Shown here: positions 46,119 through 57,978 of the stretch, in pieces
Position numbering within the stretch: position 1 is the stretch's first letter
Layout of the letters: each line of letters opens with the position of its first letter
From: Haliotis asinina
Taxonomy: Eukaryota; Mollusca; Gastropoda; Lepetellida; Haliotidae
Reading direction: 5' to 3'
Length of the DNA: 64,000 nt
Assembly (NCBI RefSeq): GCF_037392515.1
Contig: NW_027133899.1
Location: forward strand, 186,001-250,000
The notes under the pieces: model-generated
Told to the model about the DNA's origin: nothing
The model's input: the letters and a program-made list of their open reading frames with translations, nothing else
Databases searched by the model: none
Position numbers and translations under genes: made by a program

Positions 46119-46850
46119 TATTAATACCAAGTGCTCAAAAGTTGCTAAAAAGTCGCCTGCTTCTCTCTCGCCCGCAAACGGAACTGCAGACAGGTTACGT
46201 AACTCTGTCGCCAGAGCCCTACAGTGACGTCGTAGAAGGAACGCTTTCAGTTAAATGTGTAGAAAAGTGTTGGAAGCTGTCCTTTCGCTGATTTCTCGAC
46301 GTCACCAAAGACATGTCAAATTGTTATGTTACCGTCAATTGTTCCTTGCGGTCGGGCAATGGTGTCACTATACACAGATTTCCAGCAGACCCCATAGTTT
46401 GTGCTTAAAATGGTTGTTAGTTTGTGCGAAGTGAGCGTTGTGGAAGCCTGTGGTATATACTAAATTGGATGGTTTGCCTCCTACTACGCTTCCAGGATAG
46501 AAAATGGAGTTCAAGTTTCATCAAGTTTATAAAATCAAGATTGCTTACTACACATAGCTGACCAAAAAGATTTTGCATGGATATAATGCTTTCTTCCACG
46601 GAACGAGGTTGTGGTCAAAGTGACAAAATTATCGTAAGTAATAATAAATTGACCCCTTATATTGACCTCTTCAAAGAGTGAACTTGTTATGTTATAAACA
46701 ATGTCATGTAAAATCCTAATGTCCATCAATAAAATCCATATTTTACTACCAGTGAAAAGTAATTTTGATTGTGTAAGTCGGTGAAAACAAACTTAAATAG
46801 CATTCATCCTCAGACAGGGCGCCAGCATTTTTGAAAATCGTGAAGTCACG
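46119..46850 (+). repeat. repeat block Z with half a THAP domain
   Basis: Inverted relative to 52600-53600. From 46312 the plus strand codes MSNCYVTVNCSLRSGNGVTI then HRFPADP, with Cys, Cys and H-R-F-P spaced much as in the first half of a THAP zinc finger. It then stops. THAP domains occur in P-element and Kolobok transposases and in host factors. The part after it is repeat sequence shared with 46860-47760. Confidence 0.65.
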
Positions 46851-47760
46851 GGCTAAAGTCTGTCAGAATTATTGAGATTATGATTTGTTCGCATCAAGTT
46901 AGAAAATCAAAACTACTTTTTGCTGGTAGTTAAATATGCATTTGAATCATGGCGAAAAGGATTTTGCATGACACAACTTGTAACATAACGACTTCTTCCA
47001 TGGAAGCGAGGTGGGGGTCAAAGTATAAATACTGCACGAGAAATTTCTTCACTTGCTAAATTCACTTGGTTTGTAAATGTTCACTCACCGATATGTAGAC
47101 ACTTGGCAATGTATGTCTTTATATTTGTTCTTATGATCCTAATTACTTTATAATCATACTTGTATGCATTTTGAAACTTTTGAAACATAAGGACTTCTTC
47201 CAAGGAAACAAGGTGGGTCTCGAAGTGACATTTATATAGCAAGCAATATTTTATTGACCTCCACCTCACTTCCAAGAGTGAAATTGTTATGTTATAAGCA
47301 ATGTCATGCAAAATCCTATTGTCCATCAATAAAATACATACTTTACTACCAGTAGAAAGTAATTTTACTTTTGTACGTCGGTGAAAACAAACTGAAATAG
47401 CATTCATCGCAAGACAGGGCACTGCCATTTTTGAAAATCGTGAAGTCAAATCCATTTGAACTAATGAGGTTATGGTTTGTTTTCATCAAGTTAGAAAATC
47501 AAAACTGCATAAATATGTATTTGAATCTTTACCAAAAGGAGGTTGCATGACACAACCTGTAACATAACCTAAGTGAGGTCGGGGTTGAAGTGAAAATACT
47601 GTGCGATAAATTTCTTCACTTTCTAAATTTACTTGGTTTGTAACGTTCACTCACCATATGTAGAGACTTGTCAATATGCGTCTTTATACTTGGTCTCATA
47701 ATCCTAATTACTTTACAATCATACTTGTATGCATTTTGAAACTTAATAAAAAGAAGTGAT
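46688..47760. repeat. ~570-600-bp tandem duplication
   Basis: A block beginning gttatgttataa(a/g)caatgt with a following catcaataaaat recurs at 46688 and 47287 (599 bp apart). A second phrase, tcataatcctaattacttta and its close variant, recurs at about 47130 and 47698. It is a diverged tandem duplication of sequence belonging to blocks X and Z. Confidence 0.8.
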
Positions 47761-48751
47761 CTGCGAATTTATGACACTTTGACGGGAATGTAATATGTAG
47801 ACATTTCATAGTTTGCCTATATGAATCATAATTCGCATGCACGCCCTAGTGTATGGTGTCTGCATCATTACACTTCACAACGAAAACAATGATTCTGTTG
47901 AAAGCTATGACAACTGATCTCATTAAAGGGGCACCGATGCGGAGCAATTTCCATGGACTGGTTTAAACCTTTGTTATTGTTTTTCTCCCATGAGTACCCG
48001 GATGATATCCCAGAATTCGTGACTGGTTCGTGACCTCTGCTGCGCAGTCTGTATGCGCAATTGAGAGTTTAATTATAGACAGATCAACTAAGGTGAAGTC
48101 ATTTTTACTTCATTACAAATGTATTATGAAAACAAATGAAACACTTTGAAGGATCTGTGGTAAAAATGGTAAAAAAACCTTTTTAGAACGGAAAAATAAC
48201 AAAGCCATTGTGTGTCTCTTTATTATGATTTTGAACATTAATAAAAGAACACATGGTCTGCTTATGCTTATAGTAAATTTCTAACATGACTGTAACATTT
48301 AAACATTGTATAGACTGCTAATGTGGATCCTATTTCACATACACTATTTCATACACGTGATATAGTGTGTGTTTTCTGTCATACAGATTCTGCTGAATGC
48401 TACAACAAATAACTTAAAACAAAATGCAATAATGAATGGAATTTTATAGCAACAATGTCAGGCTACTACCTTGTTCAGGAATGTATCCATCAATATCCAC
48501 ATGAAAGAATCCACATGAATAATCCTGCTCTGTGTCATGTTTCTTACAACAGTCTAATTTGTGAAAAAGTAACACATCGTTTCACGTCTTTCAAATTGGT
48601 GAAAACGTGATAAACCGCTCATTGGTCACCCAAGATAGCATACCGGGCAACGAATTGTATGACGTCCGCCATTCAATCAATCAATCAACGTAATGGTGGT
48701 AAATTCTTTGAAGGGAGGATGTTGTTTTTTTTTACACTCGCACTAATAGTA

Positions 48752-51430
48752 CGATCCAATCCGGACCGATAAGCCCACTTCGCTTTTGACGTTAGGGGGG
48801 ACAACCTCTGACTAATAACCGGCGAAACGTACATGATTGAGAACGTTATTGATGAATTCTGCTTGTGGTACTTTGGTATCCGTCGTTTGTGAATGACATG
48901 TAAAGAGGAAAGTCATACATATTTTATTTTTGATCAGTCTAAGTAAACTTAGTCTCAGTGTGTTTAGTTACACTCCACCTTCAGTAGGGGAAAGTAACGA
49001 AAAGTACTGAGGACAGGTTTATTTTTGATATATAGTAGTTGACAGACTGTAATTAGTGAGTAAAATGAGTGAACCATGAACACACCCACATATTCAAGTT
49101 ACAGATCATTTCAATATCTATAAATAGATTGTCAACACTGCGTGAGGAGACTTCAGTTCGATCTTTTATCCGATATTCAAATTTAGTTCAGTCATTTATG
49201 TGAAAACATGGGTTTATGCCTTTGATTAACAAAGCAGAAAAATATTTCCATACTAGCAGATGTACATACCCAGAAGCAAATATTCAGCAGCTAATCTTAG
49301 CAATCCTCAGTAAAACTGCCCTTTTCAAATTACTACACCATCCTAGAATGACACGGAATATGTGGAAATTTATTTTTTTAATCATCCTCTTCAATTCATT
49401 TTTCTGTGTGTACTTTGTTGTGGAATCCTAATTTACAAACTTCCACAATACTGGACTTAATGAACTGCCAGTGTATATGTTCAGGTATATAACACCACCA
49501 TAATACAAAGAAGATCCAAGATACACTCTGCACCTGTACACTGACCCATCTTCCAGAAACAGTAAAAGATTTGAACAGAGGATCCACAGTTACCAAAACA
49601 ATTAACTAGGTTTCTTCATAGATAATTACTAATGGACATAAGGTGCAAAGAATATCTCAAAAGTTCAATAAAATTACATCTGGACATCATTGCTTCTTAA
49701 ACAATGATACTAGTAATCTTTGTTTTATTATGTCTTATTATATAAGACCATATCCCTAGAGGACATAACACGGAATCTGATCTATTTCCTTTCCTGGAAT
49801 ACTTTGTAATGTCAGCAAAAACATATCAAAGTTGTTTCAAAATGTGTTAACAGTCATAACAAAACTTTAGGAAAATGTCCTAAAGCATTCACTTCCTGCA
49901 AACCAGTGTGCAATTTAATATGAAGCTGATTTTCCAAATAACCATGCATCAATAAACCTTGAACAATTTGTCCATCTTAATAAACAACACTTTGGCTCAG
50001 TCATGAAACATTGGTAACCTCCCCAAAAGCTGGTGATTTCTAAAAAGTATTACATCAAATCTGGGTTAAATGTATGTTTCAATATTCATTCCAATTAATA
50101 GAATAGTCAACTGAGATTTTGTAAGATATTCTGTTCCAAGACTGAATAATGTCTGACCAGGGTGTGGCCAAAACGTAGAATTTGCTGTTGTCTTTTTTTT
50201 CAAACTCTCTGGATGTTGAAATAACTTTTATATGAGTTATGATACGAGTAATTACTTTCAGACTAATCTTATTACTGAATATATTACTTTTTTTATAAAA
50301 ACTTCTTAAATCAGGAGCCATGTAACCAAGTTAGTGCCAAGTTATTGCTCTGCCATGACATGTCTGTAGTGTTGTCTATGTATGCCTGGTTCTGCTTTCA
50401 AACCACATGAATCTGATACGTCAATCAGTTAGGTATAATTATTTATAATTGATTATATCATTATTTATTTTGTTACCTTTCTACGTTTACTAAAGACATC
50501 TTGCTGTCAATTTTAAGGACTGTAATATTCCTAAAGTATACCAATTACCTCTCCTGCATAAATAAATTTATGTTGTACCAAGAATTAAAAACATATAATC
50601 TTCTCTTAGTTAAGAAATACAATTTTATTTAATTTCCTCCAGTATCCCAGAAAGTCACTATTCTTCTCGCATGGTTTTTGTATCCATCCACATCTCTTTA
50701 TGGAAATTTGGAAATATTTAAGGCATGGTTTTATAGACACTCAGTGCTTTTCATACTTTGGATAATACGTGATAGGCATCTGCTTACACTGTCCCTTTCA
50801 ATAAAAAATATTACTTGTAAAATATTTTGACCTATTAACAAATAGTGTACTGCAGAGTAGCCCTTCAGATTGTGCTTTTGAAACTTGACAACATCATAAA
50901 ATGTGTGACAAATTTAAGAATATGTAAGATCGAAGGCAACTATACCCATCACATTGTTCTTTAATGTAACAACCCGTGAAGGTCCCGGGTTAGAATAGGC
51001 CTTCAGCAACCCATGCTTGCCATGAAAGGTGACTATGCTTGTCGTAAGAGGCGAATATTGCTGAGTGCGGTGTAAAACTAAGCTCACTCACTCACTCACG
51101 CATTTAATGTAACAAGTTTTGCCAATTTGGTCGTCCCTAACCGAAATCGCATCGCTGTCAGATTTGTTTACATTTTGCCTCGTTTCAGCTTTTTGATCTA
51201 CAGAATCAATGCCCAGTATTGACTAAAATGTTAAGCAAAAGCAATTTTGTAGTTTACAACACTTGCAAAGCCTTAAAATTCTAGTTGTTGTCATCTAATT
51301 GGTAATGGTTTAGCACATCCGCGAAAGTCTGGAAATTCATGCAAATTTGCAATTTCGAGGAGGCGTAGGTTTCGAGGACGATGGTGCTGATTGACTGATC
51401 GTGAGGCCTATCGCATTCCTTGATTAACCT
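48752..51430. repeat. repeat block Y, second copy, nested in TTAA copy 2
   Basis: Reverse complement of 43860-46118 with many small differences. It starts where TTAA copy 2 departs from copy 1 (after tacactcgcact) and ends some 200 bp before that element resumes. It contains an internally deleted SINE (50972-51102) absent from the other Y copy, so that SINE arrived after the Y copies separated. Confidence 0.8.
50972..51102 (+). mobile_element. SINE-like element, internally deleted (131 bp)
   Basis: Has both ends of the 21625 family (acccgtgaaggtcccgggtt and gcggtgtaaaactaagctca) but jumps from gtcgtaagaggcga straight to atattgctgag, losing about 130 bp. It is still flanked by a 12-13-bp duplication tttaatgtaaca(a) at 50960 and 51103. 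The flanking duplication suggests it inserted in the short form or lost its centre later. Confidence 0.92.
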
Positions 51431-51813
51431 CAATTTTCTTTTATCTTCATCAAAATGGTTTTGTGGAAGGTACTCATCAAAGCGCAGCAATGTATAACAG
51501 ATATTGCGAGTGTGAATGGCATAATTCGAAGCACATCACTTCGGAGGCCACGTTTGACCCCGGAAATAAGTCTGACAAATCCACAATGCGTGCCTGGCCT
51601 GCTGATTGGGCTAAGTCGATGCATGCGTCAGCTATGATTGACAGACTGAGTTGGTCTATTATACCGGTTATAAATTCATTAACTGACCACCAAGAGAATG
51701 ATGACAAATAAAACATGTAAGTTTACACCATCAAACATGAGTTACAACAAGGAAGATGTAATCTCTGTGTCGCATGCTGCCTGAAAACACTTATGGGTCG
51801 AAACTGTTTTGAG

Positions 51814-51987
51814 GCTACCTACCTACCTACTTACCTACCTACCTACCTACCTACCTACCTACCTACCTACCTACCTCCCTCCCTCCCTCCCTACCTCCCT
51901 ACCTACCTACCTACCTACCTACCTACCTACCTACCTCCCTCCCTCCCTCCCTACCTACCTCCCTACCTACCTACCTACCTACCTACC
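51814..51987. repeat. (CTAC)n/(CTCC)n microsatellite, left part
   Basis: Pure tetranucleotide runs with two interspersed CTCC blocks. Plus-strand frames coding LPTYLPTY repeats are artefacts. The array continues at 52203 on the far side of a SINE. Confidence 0.97.
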
Positions 51988-52205
51988 TGGCGACTCAGCT
52001 TGTCGTAAGAGGCGACTAACGGGATCGGGTGGTCAGGCTAGCTGACTTGGTTGACACATGTCATCGGTTCCCAGGTACGCAGATCGATGCTCATGTTGTT
52101 GATCACTGGATTGTCTGGTCCAGACTCGATTATTTACAGACCGCCGCCATATAGCTGGAATATTGCTGAGTGCGGCGTAAAACTAAAACTCACTCACTCA
52201 CTCAC
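51988..52205 (+). mobile_element. SINE-like element, 5'-truncated, inside (CTAC)n
   Basis: Matches the 21625 family from gcttgtcgtaagaggcgact to the (TCAC) tail but lacks the first ~55 bp. Both flanks are (CTAC)n. Either the SINE inserted in the array, or its TCAC tail mutated to CTAC and expanded. Confidence 0.9.
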
Positions 52206-52310
52206 CTACCTACCTACCTACCTACCTACCTACCTACCTACCTACCTACCTACCTACCTACCTACCTACCTACCTACCTACCTACCTACCTACCAACCAA
52301 CACACACACA
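52203..52310. repeat. (CTAC)n microsatellite, right part, then (CA)n
   Basis: About 22 CTAC units, followed by ccaaccaa and a short (CA)n at about 52300-52316, where TTAA copy 2 resumes. Confidence 0.95.
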
Positions 52311-52599
52311 CACACAGAAATAGGATCAAACTGGATCAGTCACTATACCATCCAAGCATCCGAACAAAACTACACTGCTGGGATATTTTGTTATAATCAG
52401 ACAAGGAATACCATGGATATTTTTAAATAATGACTGTTTAGGTGAAGAAATTCTGCTTATTTTGACCGGAGCTCAGTCCCTTTGTCCATCACGGTCGAGG
52501 GAGTGGGCGCTGACCAATTTGCAGATTGGTTTCGTAATTAGACCGTTGGCGAGAAACATTCTTCACTTCGCATCAGTGCCCCTTTAATTCAAATGCACT

Positions 52600-53600
52600 T
52601 TATCCTGTGACTTCACAATTTTCAAAAATGGAGGCACATGTCTGAGGTTAAATGCTATTTAAGATTATTTTCACTGGCTTACAAAATCAAAATTACTTTC
52701 TTCTGATAGTAACATGTATTTGATAGATGGACAATGGGATTTTACATTGATGTAACATAACAAGTTCACTCTTGGAAGCGAGGCAAGGGTCAGTTTAATA
52801 TTCTTACAATAATATTGTCACTTCGACTGCATCCTTGCTTCCGAGGAAGAAATCGTTATGTTCATGCAAAATTGATGAGCAATGTGTAGTAAGTAGTCTT
52901 GATTTTATAACTCGATGAAAACAAATCTCAATAGCATTTTCTATCCTGGAAGCGAGATATGAGGTGAACCATTCTATGTAGTATATACCACAGCCTTCCA
53001 CAACGCTCGCTTCACACACACGAACAACCCATTTATCACAAAATATGGGGTCGGGTGGAAATCTGTGCACCATCACCATGATCACCCGACTCCAAGGAGC
53101 AATTGAGGCAACACAACAATTCGGCATGTCCTACACATTTTCTATACAACTAACTGAAAATCGTTCCTCCTATGACGTCACTGCAGGGCTCTGGCAGTGT
53201 TGACGAATGGTGTTACAAAGTAACAGGACACTGGGTCCTGTAAGTTTCAGATGTCTGCCTGACGCATTGAAAATTCTCAGGACTCACAGAAAAAAATTAA
53301 ACACACATTTAGGATTTAACATTTCTCATAATTGACATTGAAATTATTAACACTATATAATGACAAATATCATAAACATTAATTTATAAACAGTGAACAA
53401 GTGTCACATGCCACAGATGTCATTGTAATATATTCAGTCAGTCAATGGGGCCAGCAGGCTGGGGACTTCTGTCTGACCATTGCCAAATCTGCCAGATTTG
53501 TCAGAGGGTCAGACACTATTCGTGAACATGGCTCTGGCGACAGAGTTACGTAACCTGTCTGTGGTTTTTAGGTGGGCGAGAGTGTAGCAGACGACTTTTT
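52600..53600 (-). repeat. repeat block Z, second copy, with half a THAP domain
   Basis: Reverse complement of 46119-46850, abutting the right end of TTAA copy 2. From 53127 the minus strand codes MPNCCVASIAPWSRVIMVMV then HRFPPDPIFCDKWVVRVCE. The HRFP and the Trp of a THAP finger are present, but the second Cys of the first pair is lost and the later Cys/His pair is not seen. The frame continues 60 more codons without known motifs. About 330 bp (53200-53530) has no counterpart in the other copy. Confidence 0.65.
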
Positions 53601-53639
53601 GGCAACTTTTTATCACTCGGTATAAGTTATTTAAACCAC

Positions 53640-55075
53640 AATTGTTTTGAGAATGAGTTTGGTGTTCCACCACAGACTAACCACAAGTCTTCAAAATGTA
53701 CTGGTTAAAAAAGTAAAAAAAAAGTGTGTGTTTATTCGTTCTTTAAGTGACATGAACACCGGCAACCTAAATATTTGTAACTATTTACAGTGGCAATTTG
53801 GTTTCCTTTATAGCACCATTTTTCCTTATTCAAGAGAATGCAAAGTTTTCTGAACACAACAATTTGTGTTTTGTCAAGATTAACAGTTAACCCCCAATTC
53901 TTTAAAAAGATTTCAAGAATATTTTATTGGTTTTTGAGGCCGATAACTGATTTGGATACAACAATGACATAATCGGCAAATAAAAGAATGAACAGATGAT
54001 ACAAATCAGGGAATAACTGTGTCTACTACATTCATTTACAGAGTCTGACAGTTCACAAATGAATAATGAGAATAACAATGGGCTTAGGATGTATCCTTGG
54101 CGCACTCCATTTGGGCAGTTAAATAAAACTGTAATGTCTGAAGAAGTGCAGTTTACTCAGTGTTGTACAAATCTGTAAATTGCTTTGACTGCTGACAGCA
54201 TTTTTCCACCTAACCTGTTCTGTTTGAGGCAAAACCAAAGTATATTTCTTTTCACATAGTCAAACGCCTTTCTGAAATCAATGAGGGTGACATAAAACTT
54301 TTATTGTTTTTTCATAAAGCATTTTTCGACAAAAGAATTTAGTGTGAATATATGATCTGTGGTTGAATAACCAGATTGGAAGCCTGTGCTTCTGGAACTT
54401 TGTCTTTTTGTTCCACCCACGCTTTCAGTCTATTATTGAACATGCCAGTGTAGATTTTGTTCAAGACGCTTTACAATGATATTCCCTTGTAGTTGTTGGG
54501 GTTAATTCTGTTACCTTTCTTTTGTCCAGCTTTTAGGAAATTCTCCCGAATCAGCGAGAAAGGTCATGAAATATGATCATTTCAATCTGTATATTGTCTG
54601 TGCCAGCTGCTTTATTATTATCTATATGTTTTATATCATCACAAGTTTCAGGCAAAATAATATGCGATTCTGGGATAAGTGAATCAACTTCATTTAAGTC
54701 TGGTTCTTCTGGTTTGCTGGTGCAGCATATGTTGCAAACAGGCTACTGAAGTGGTTAAACCATGCATCATTATTGATATTCGGATGAGGTCAGTGCAAAG
54801 CCGATATGCCTTTGAGCATATGCCAAACAGTCTTCTGGTTATTGGTTGCTTGCTTTAAAGCATCGGCTTTGTTGCATTTATATGAGAGCTTTGTGCGCCT
54901 ACAGATACCCTTGTATAAATTCCTCTGTTTGCAATAATTCCCTCAGTTTTCCTCAGATTTATTTCTGTGGAATTGATGCGAGGCTTTGCGTGTGAAGTAT
55001 TTTTATCCCATTGGCATGTAATGCGGGGGGATATAGTCGATGCCTTGTCTGCCCGTCTATTCGTAATCATTTTGT
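53640..55075 (-). pseudogene. non-LTR (LINE) reverse-transcriptase relic
   Basis: Read on the minus strand in pieces from several frames. An endonuclease/RT linker lies at 55070-54780 (ATNNQKTVWHMLKG near 54830). Then come NNKAAGTDNIQ near 54620, PNNYKGIS near 54480, IDFRKAFDYV at about 54256-54290, VRQGYILSPLLFSLFI at about 54065-54108, FADYV at about 53968-53982 (the catalytic YADD box, second Asp lost), GLTVNLDKTQIVVF at about 53855-53900 and NSYKYLGCR near 53770. These are the RT blocks of CR1/L2/Jockey-type LINEs in order. At least three frameshifts or stops and the altered catalytic box make it dead. The 5' endonuclease and the 3' tail are missing, so it is truncated at both ends. Confidence 0.85.
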
Positions 55076-55129
55076 TTCCTTAGAATAACTCAAAAGCTGT
55101 ATATAATAAGATTAAGATTAATAATATGA

Positions 55130-56780
55130 ACCTATGATTGTGCCTTTTGTTATTTACAGATTTTTGGCATTTCTATTTTTTTTGTTTTTCCATGGAACAT
55201 TTTGGTGTTAGTCTAATGGTGGGGTGGTCTTTACAGGTTTTTGTGATTTATTATTTTCTTGGGTTCCGTGGGTTGGGAAACGTTTCGGACTTAGTTTCAA
55301 AATGGAGGGATGGGCTTCGTTTCTGGAGCAGAACTCAAAAATCGTTCAATATTTTCCTGCAGAACTTGGCAGATATATCAATCAGAACCTAAAGTGGTGT
55401 GTTTTGCTACTTACAGGTTTTTGTGATTTATTATTTTCTCGGTTTCCATGTAAACGTTTTGGACTTGTGTGTTTCGTTTCCGAGCAGAACTCAAAAACTT
55501 CTTAATATCTGTCAGTAAAACTTGGTAGGTATGTGTGGCAGACCCCAAAGTGGTGCATTTTGGTATTTACAGGTTTTTGTGATTTATTATTTTCTCGGGT
55601 TCCATGGACACATTTCGGACTTGGTTTCTGGACCACAACTCGAAAATCTTTTCATATCTTTCAAAAGATCTTGGCAGATATATGAGACAGATCTTGAAAT
55701 GGTGACTTTTTCTGATTATAGATATATGGCATTTATATTTTTCATGGAAACAATTCAAACTTGGTCTAAAAACACCATAAGTGACTGTCAGATGATTTGT
55801 CCTTTCAAGTATGTGGGGGTCGGGAGGATATGTCATCTTCTGATGACTCTTGTTTACTTTTGCAATATCTAATAATATGTACATTTATATTGCTCCAAAC
55901 TCCACTCGTGAGGCGAATGCTCATAGCGCTACCAGTCAAAGCAAGCATATTATTTTTACCCCTTTTAACCCAAGCTGCCTGTTAGGCGCTAGAAGGTTAT
56001 AGTTACATGACTTATTCCACTGGGTACCCATTTCCTGCAGGGTGAACAGAGGCAATTTTGAACAAACTCACTTGCATGGGGTGAGAACACATGTGTCATG
56101 TGTCATGAACCTAAAGTGGTGCCTTTTTGTTAGGTACAGGTTTTGTGATTTATTATTTTCTCGGTTTCTATGAAAATGTTTTTGACATAGTCTCAAAAGA
56201 GAAATATGTGTTTCGTTTCCGGGACAGAACTCAAGAATTTCATAGTATCTGTCAGTAAAACTTGGTAGATATATGTGGCAGACCCTAAAGTGGTGCCTTT
56301 TGGTATTTACAGGTTTTTGTGATTCATCATATTCCCGGTTTCCACAGAAATGATTCTGACTTAATCTCATAATGGAGGGAAGGACTTCGTTTCTGGAGCA
56401 AAACCTTTTAGCAAAACTTGACAGATATGTGAGTCCGACCACAAAGTGGTGCGTTTTTCTATCTGCAAAGTTTTGGCATTTCTATTTTTACCTGTTTTCA
56501 TGCAAAGAATTTGGACTTAGTCTCAAAAGGGAGGGATTGGCTTCGTTTCCGGAGCACAACTCGAAAACCATTTCATATCTTTTGACAGATCTCGTCAGAT
56601 ATATTAGACAGATCTTGAAGTGGTGACTTTCACTGTTTACAGATATATGGCATTTATATTTTTCATGAATTGCATGGAAACAATTCAAACACAGTCTAAA
56701 AAAACATGAAATAACTGTCAGATGATTTGTCCTTTCAAATATGTGGGGGTTGGGGGGATATGTCATCTTCTGATGACTCT
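55130..56780. repeat. tandem array of ~160-175-bp units in two blocks
   Basis: Units carry ttacaggtttttgtgattta plus ttattttctcgg, then a segment coding-like on both strands (ggacttagtctcaaaatgga). Copies start near 55233, 55410, 55567, 56135, 56305, 56467 and 56640. The block 55200-55850 and the block 56100-56780 both end in atgtgggggt and gatatgtcatcttctgatga, so a ~0.65-kb block was itself duplicated. The 250 bp between them are unrelated. Frames of 80-125 codons on both strands have no known domain. Confidence 0.9.
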
Positions 56781-57650
56781 TGTTATTTTTTTCTCCCAGG
56801 AATACATCTTGGAAAGTTTAGCATGAGTTGTAGACTCAGTCACACTCGTTCCTACAGACATTCCTTCTTATAGTGGACAAATGGATGGTTGGGATGCGGC
56901 AAAGTCAATATTATCATGCAGCGCTGTGAATGAGCGAGTACCTGCTAACACAGCTGATTTGCTGTGTCCTGATAGGTGAGAAAAACACCCATTTCCGGCT
57001 CTGTATAGTATTGAGTCAACTATATTTTGGACTCACATTATCGGATCCACAGAATTTGTGATCATAAAAGACTTGGAGATTAGTAATAACTGACAAATTA
57101 TTCAGATCTGTTGTGCCTGTTGTGCTGTGTACACCTCCAGGAGCATTTATTTTCATTTTTCACCCCAATTGTCAGACGCCCCAGTTTTTATACAGTAAAG
57201 TATAGGTGTTATGGTTATGTAGCACTCCTAGAAAACTCAATCCTGTTTATAAATGAGATCCGCTAAGTTATGAATTTTGATGTTTATGGGTAAGTGAGTA
57301 AAATGCTTGATCAACTCAGATGTGAACTAACTTCACTCTGTGAGAAAACAATCAAATAACGAATATTGTAATTATTGTAGTATTGCTTTATCCTGAAAAC
57401 AGCTAAAATTTGTGTGTTCCCACCTCATGAGTAACCAGGGACCAGTGCTGGAGCAATTAATTGAATAATCGGTTGATTGATCTCGCTTGCACTTGCGATT
57501 ATCAATGGACAGGAGGGTCTATTTGATATTGAAGAAAATGAAACATAAAAACGAATTTGTTACCATGAAGAGGCGATTGCTTCTTGTGCCTGGTTGCCAA
57601 ACATGTGAAACTTCTTTGACAGACATTTAGAAGTTGGGACAGTAAGGAAT
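56781..57650. other. non-coding sequence
   Basis: No gene, repeat or element that I can support. Confidence 0.4.
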
Positions 57651-57654
57651 GATT

Positions 57655-57821
57655 ACAATATATGGATGAACAACTTTTTTATTGATATCAGAGCGACATT
57701 TCTAACACCGTTATCAAGCAAGTTATCACTTATCATTTATCACTTGCTTGACAACAGTGTTAAAACCTACACCAACATGTCACTCTCATGGCAATAAATA
57801 AGTTGTTCATCCATATATTGT
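57655..57821. mobile_element. foldback element (167 bp), ribozyme-element-like
   Basis: acaatatatggatgaacaact at the left is exactly inverted at the right end, and an inner pair aacaccgttatcaagcaag against cttgcttgacaacagtgtt continues the stem. On either strand the order is a stem, then an (a/g)gtgtta-like core, then gatatca and the closing stem. That recalls the layout of the 4457-4585 insertion. The catalytic CTGATGA and GAAA boxes are not intact, so kinship is only suggested. Confidence 0.7.
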
Positions 57822-57978
57822 CATCCTTCTTATCATGTGAAACTTGTCTTAAAATACCACAGAGAAAGCTATGAGATAACTCATCACAGTGGCAAATTCA
57901 ACCAGAATTGATACTACGAGTATGCTTGTTTTGGCAGTCAGCGTGTTAAAACATGGTAACTTTATGTTCCCTTTAGGA

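Larger units (their letters stand above)
47937..52583. mobile_element. TTAA-flanked DNA transposon, copy 2 with nested inserts
   Basis: Flanked by TTAA (47933-47936 and 52584-52587) with ends AGGGGCACCGATG and CATCAGTGCCCCT. Left (47937-48750), central-right (about 51655-51826) and right (about 52318-52583) parts match copy 1. Between them lie block Y (48752-51430) and a (CTAC)n array with a SINE (51814-52300). About 400 bp of copy-1 sequence is missing at the two insertion places together, plus more near the middle. It codes nothing. Confidence 0.85.

Noticed and set aside
43860-51430. One simple large inverted duplication
   Set aside because: The order of blocks differs between the two sides (Y and Z are adjacent in one place and separated in the other), and the TTAA element surrounds Y on one side only. 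Repeated insertion fits better.
51793-52323. LPTYLPTY-repeat frames
   Set aside because: Translation of (CTAC)n; not a protein.
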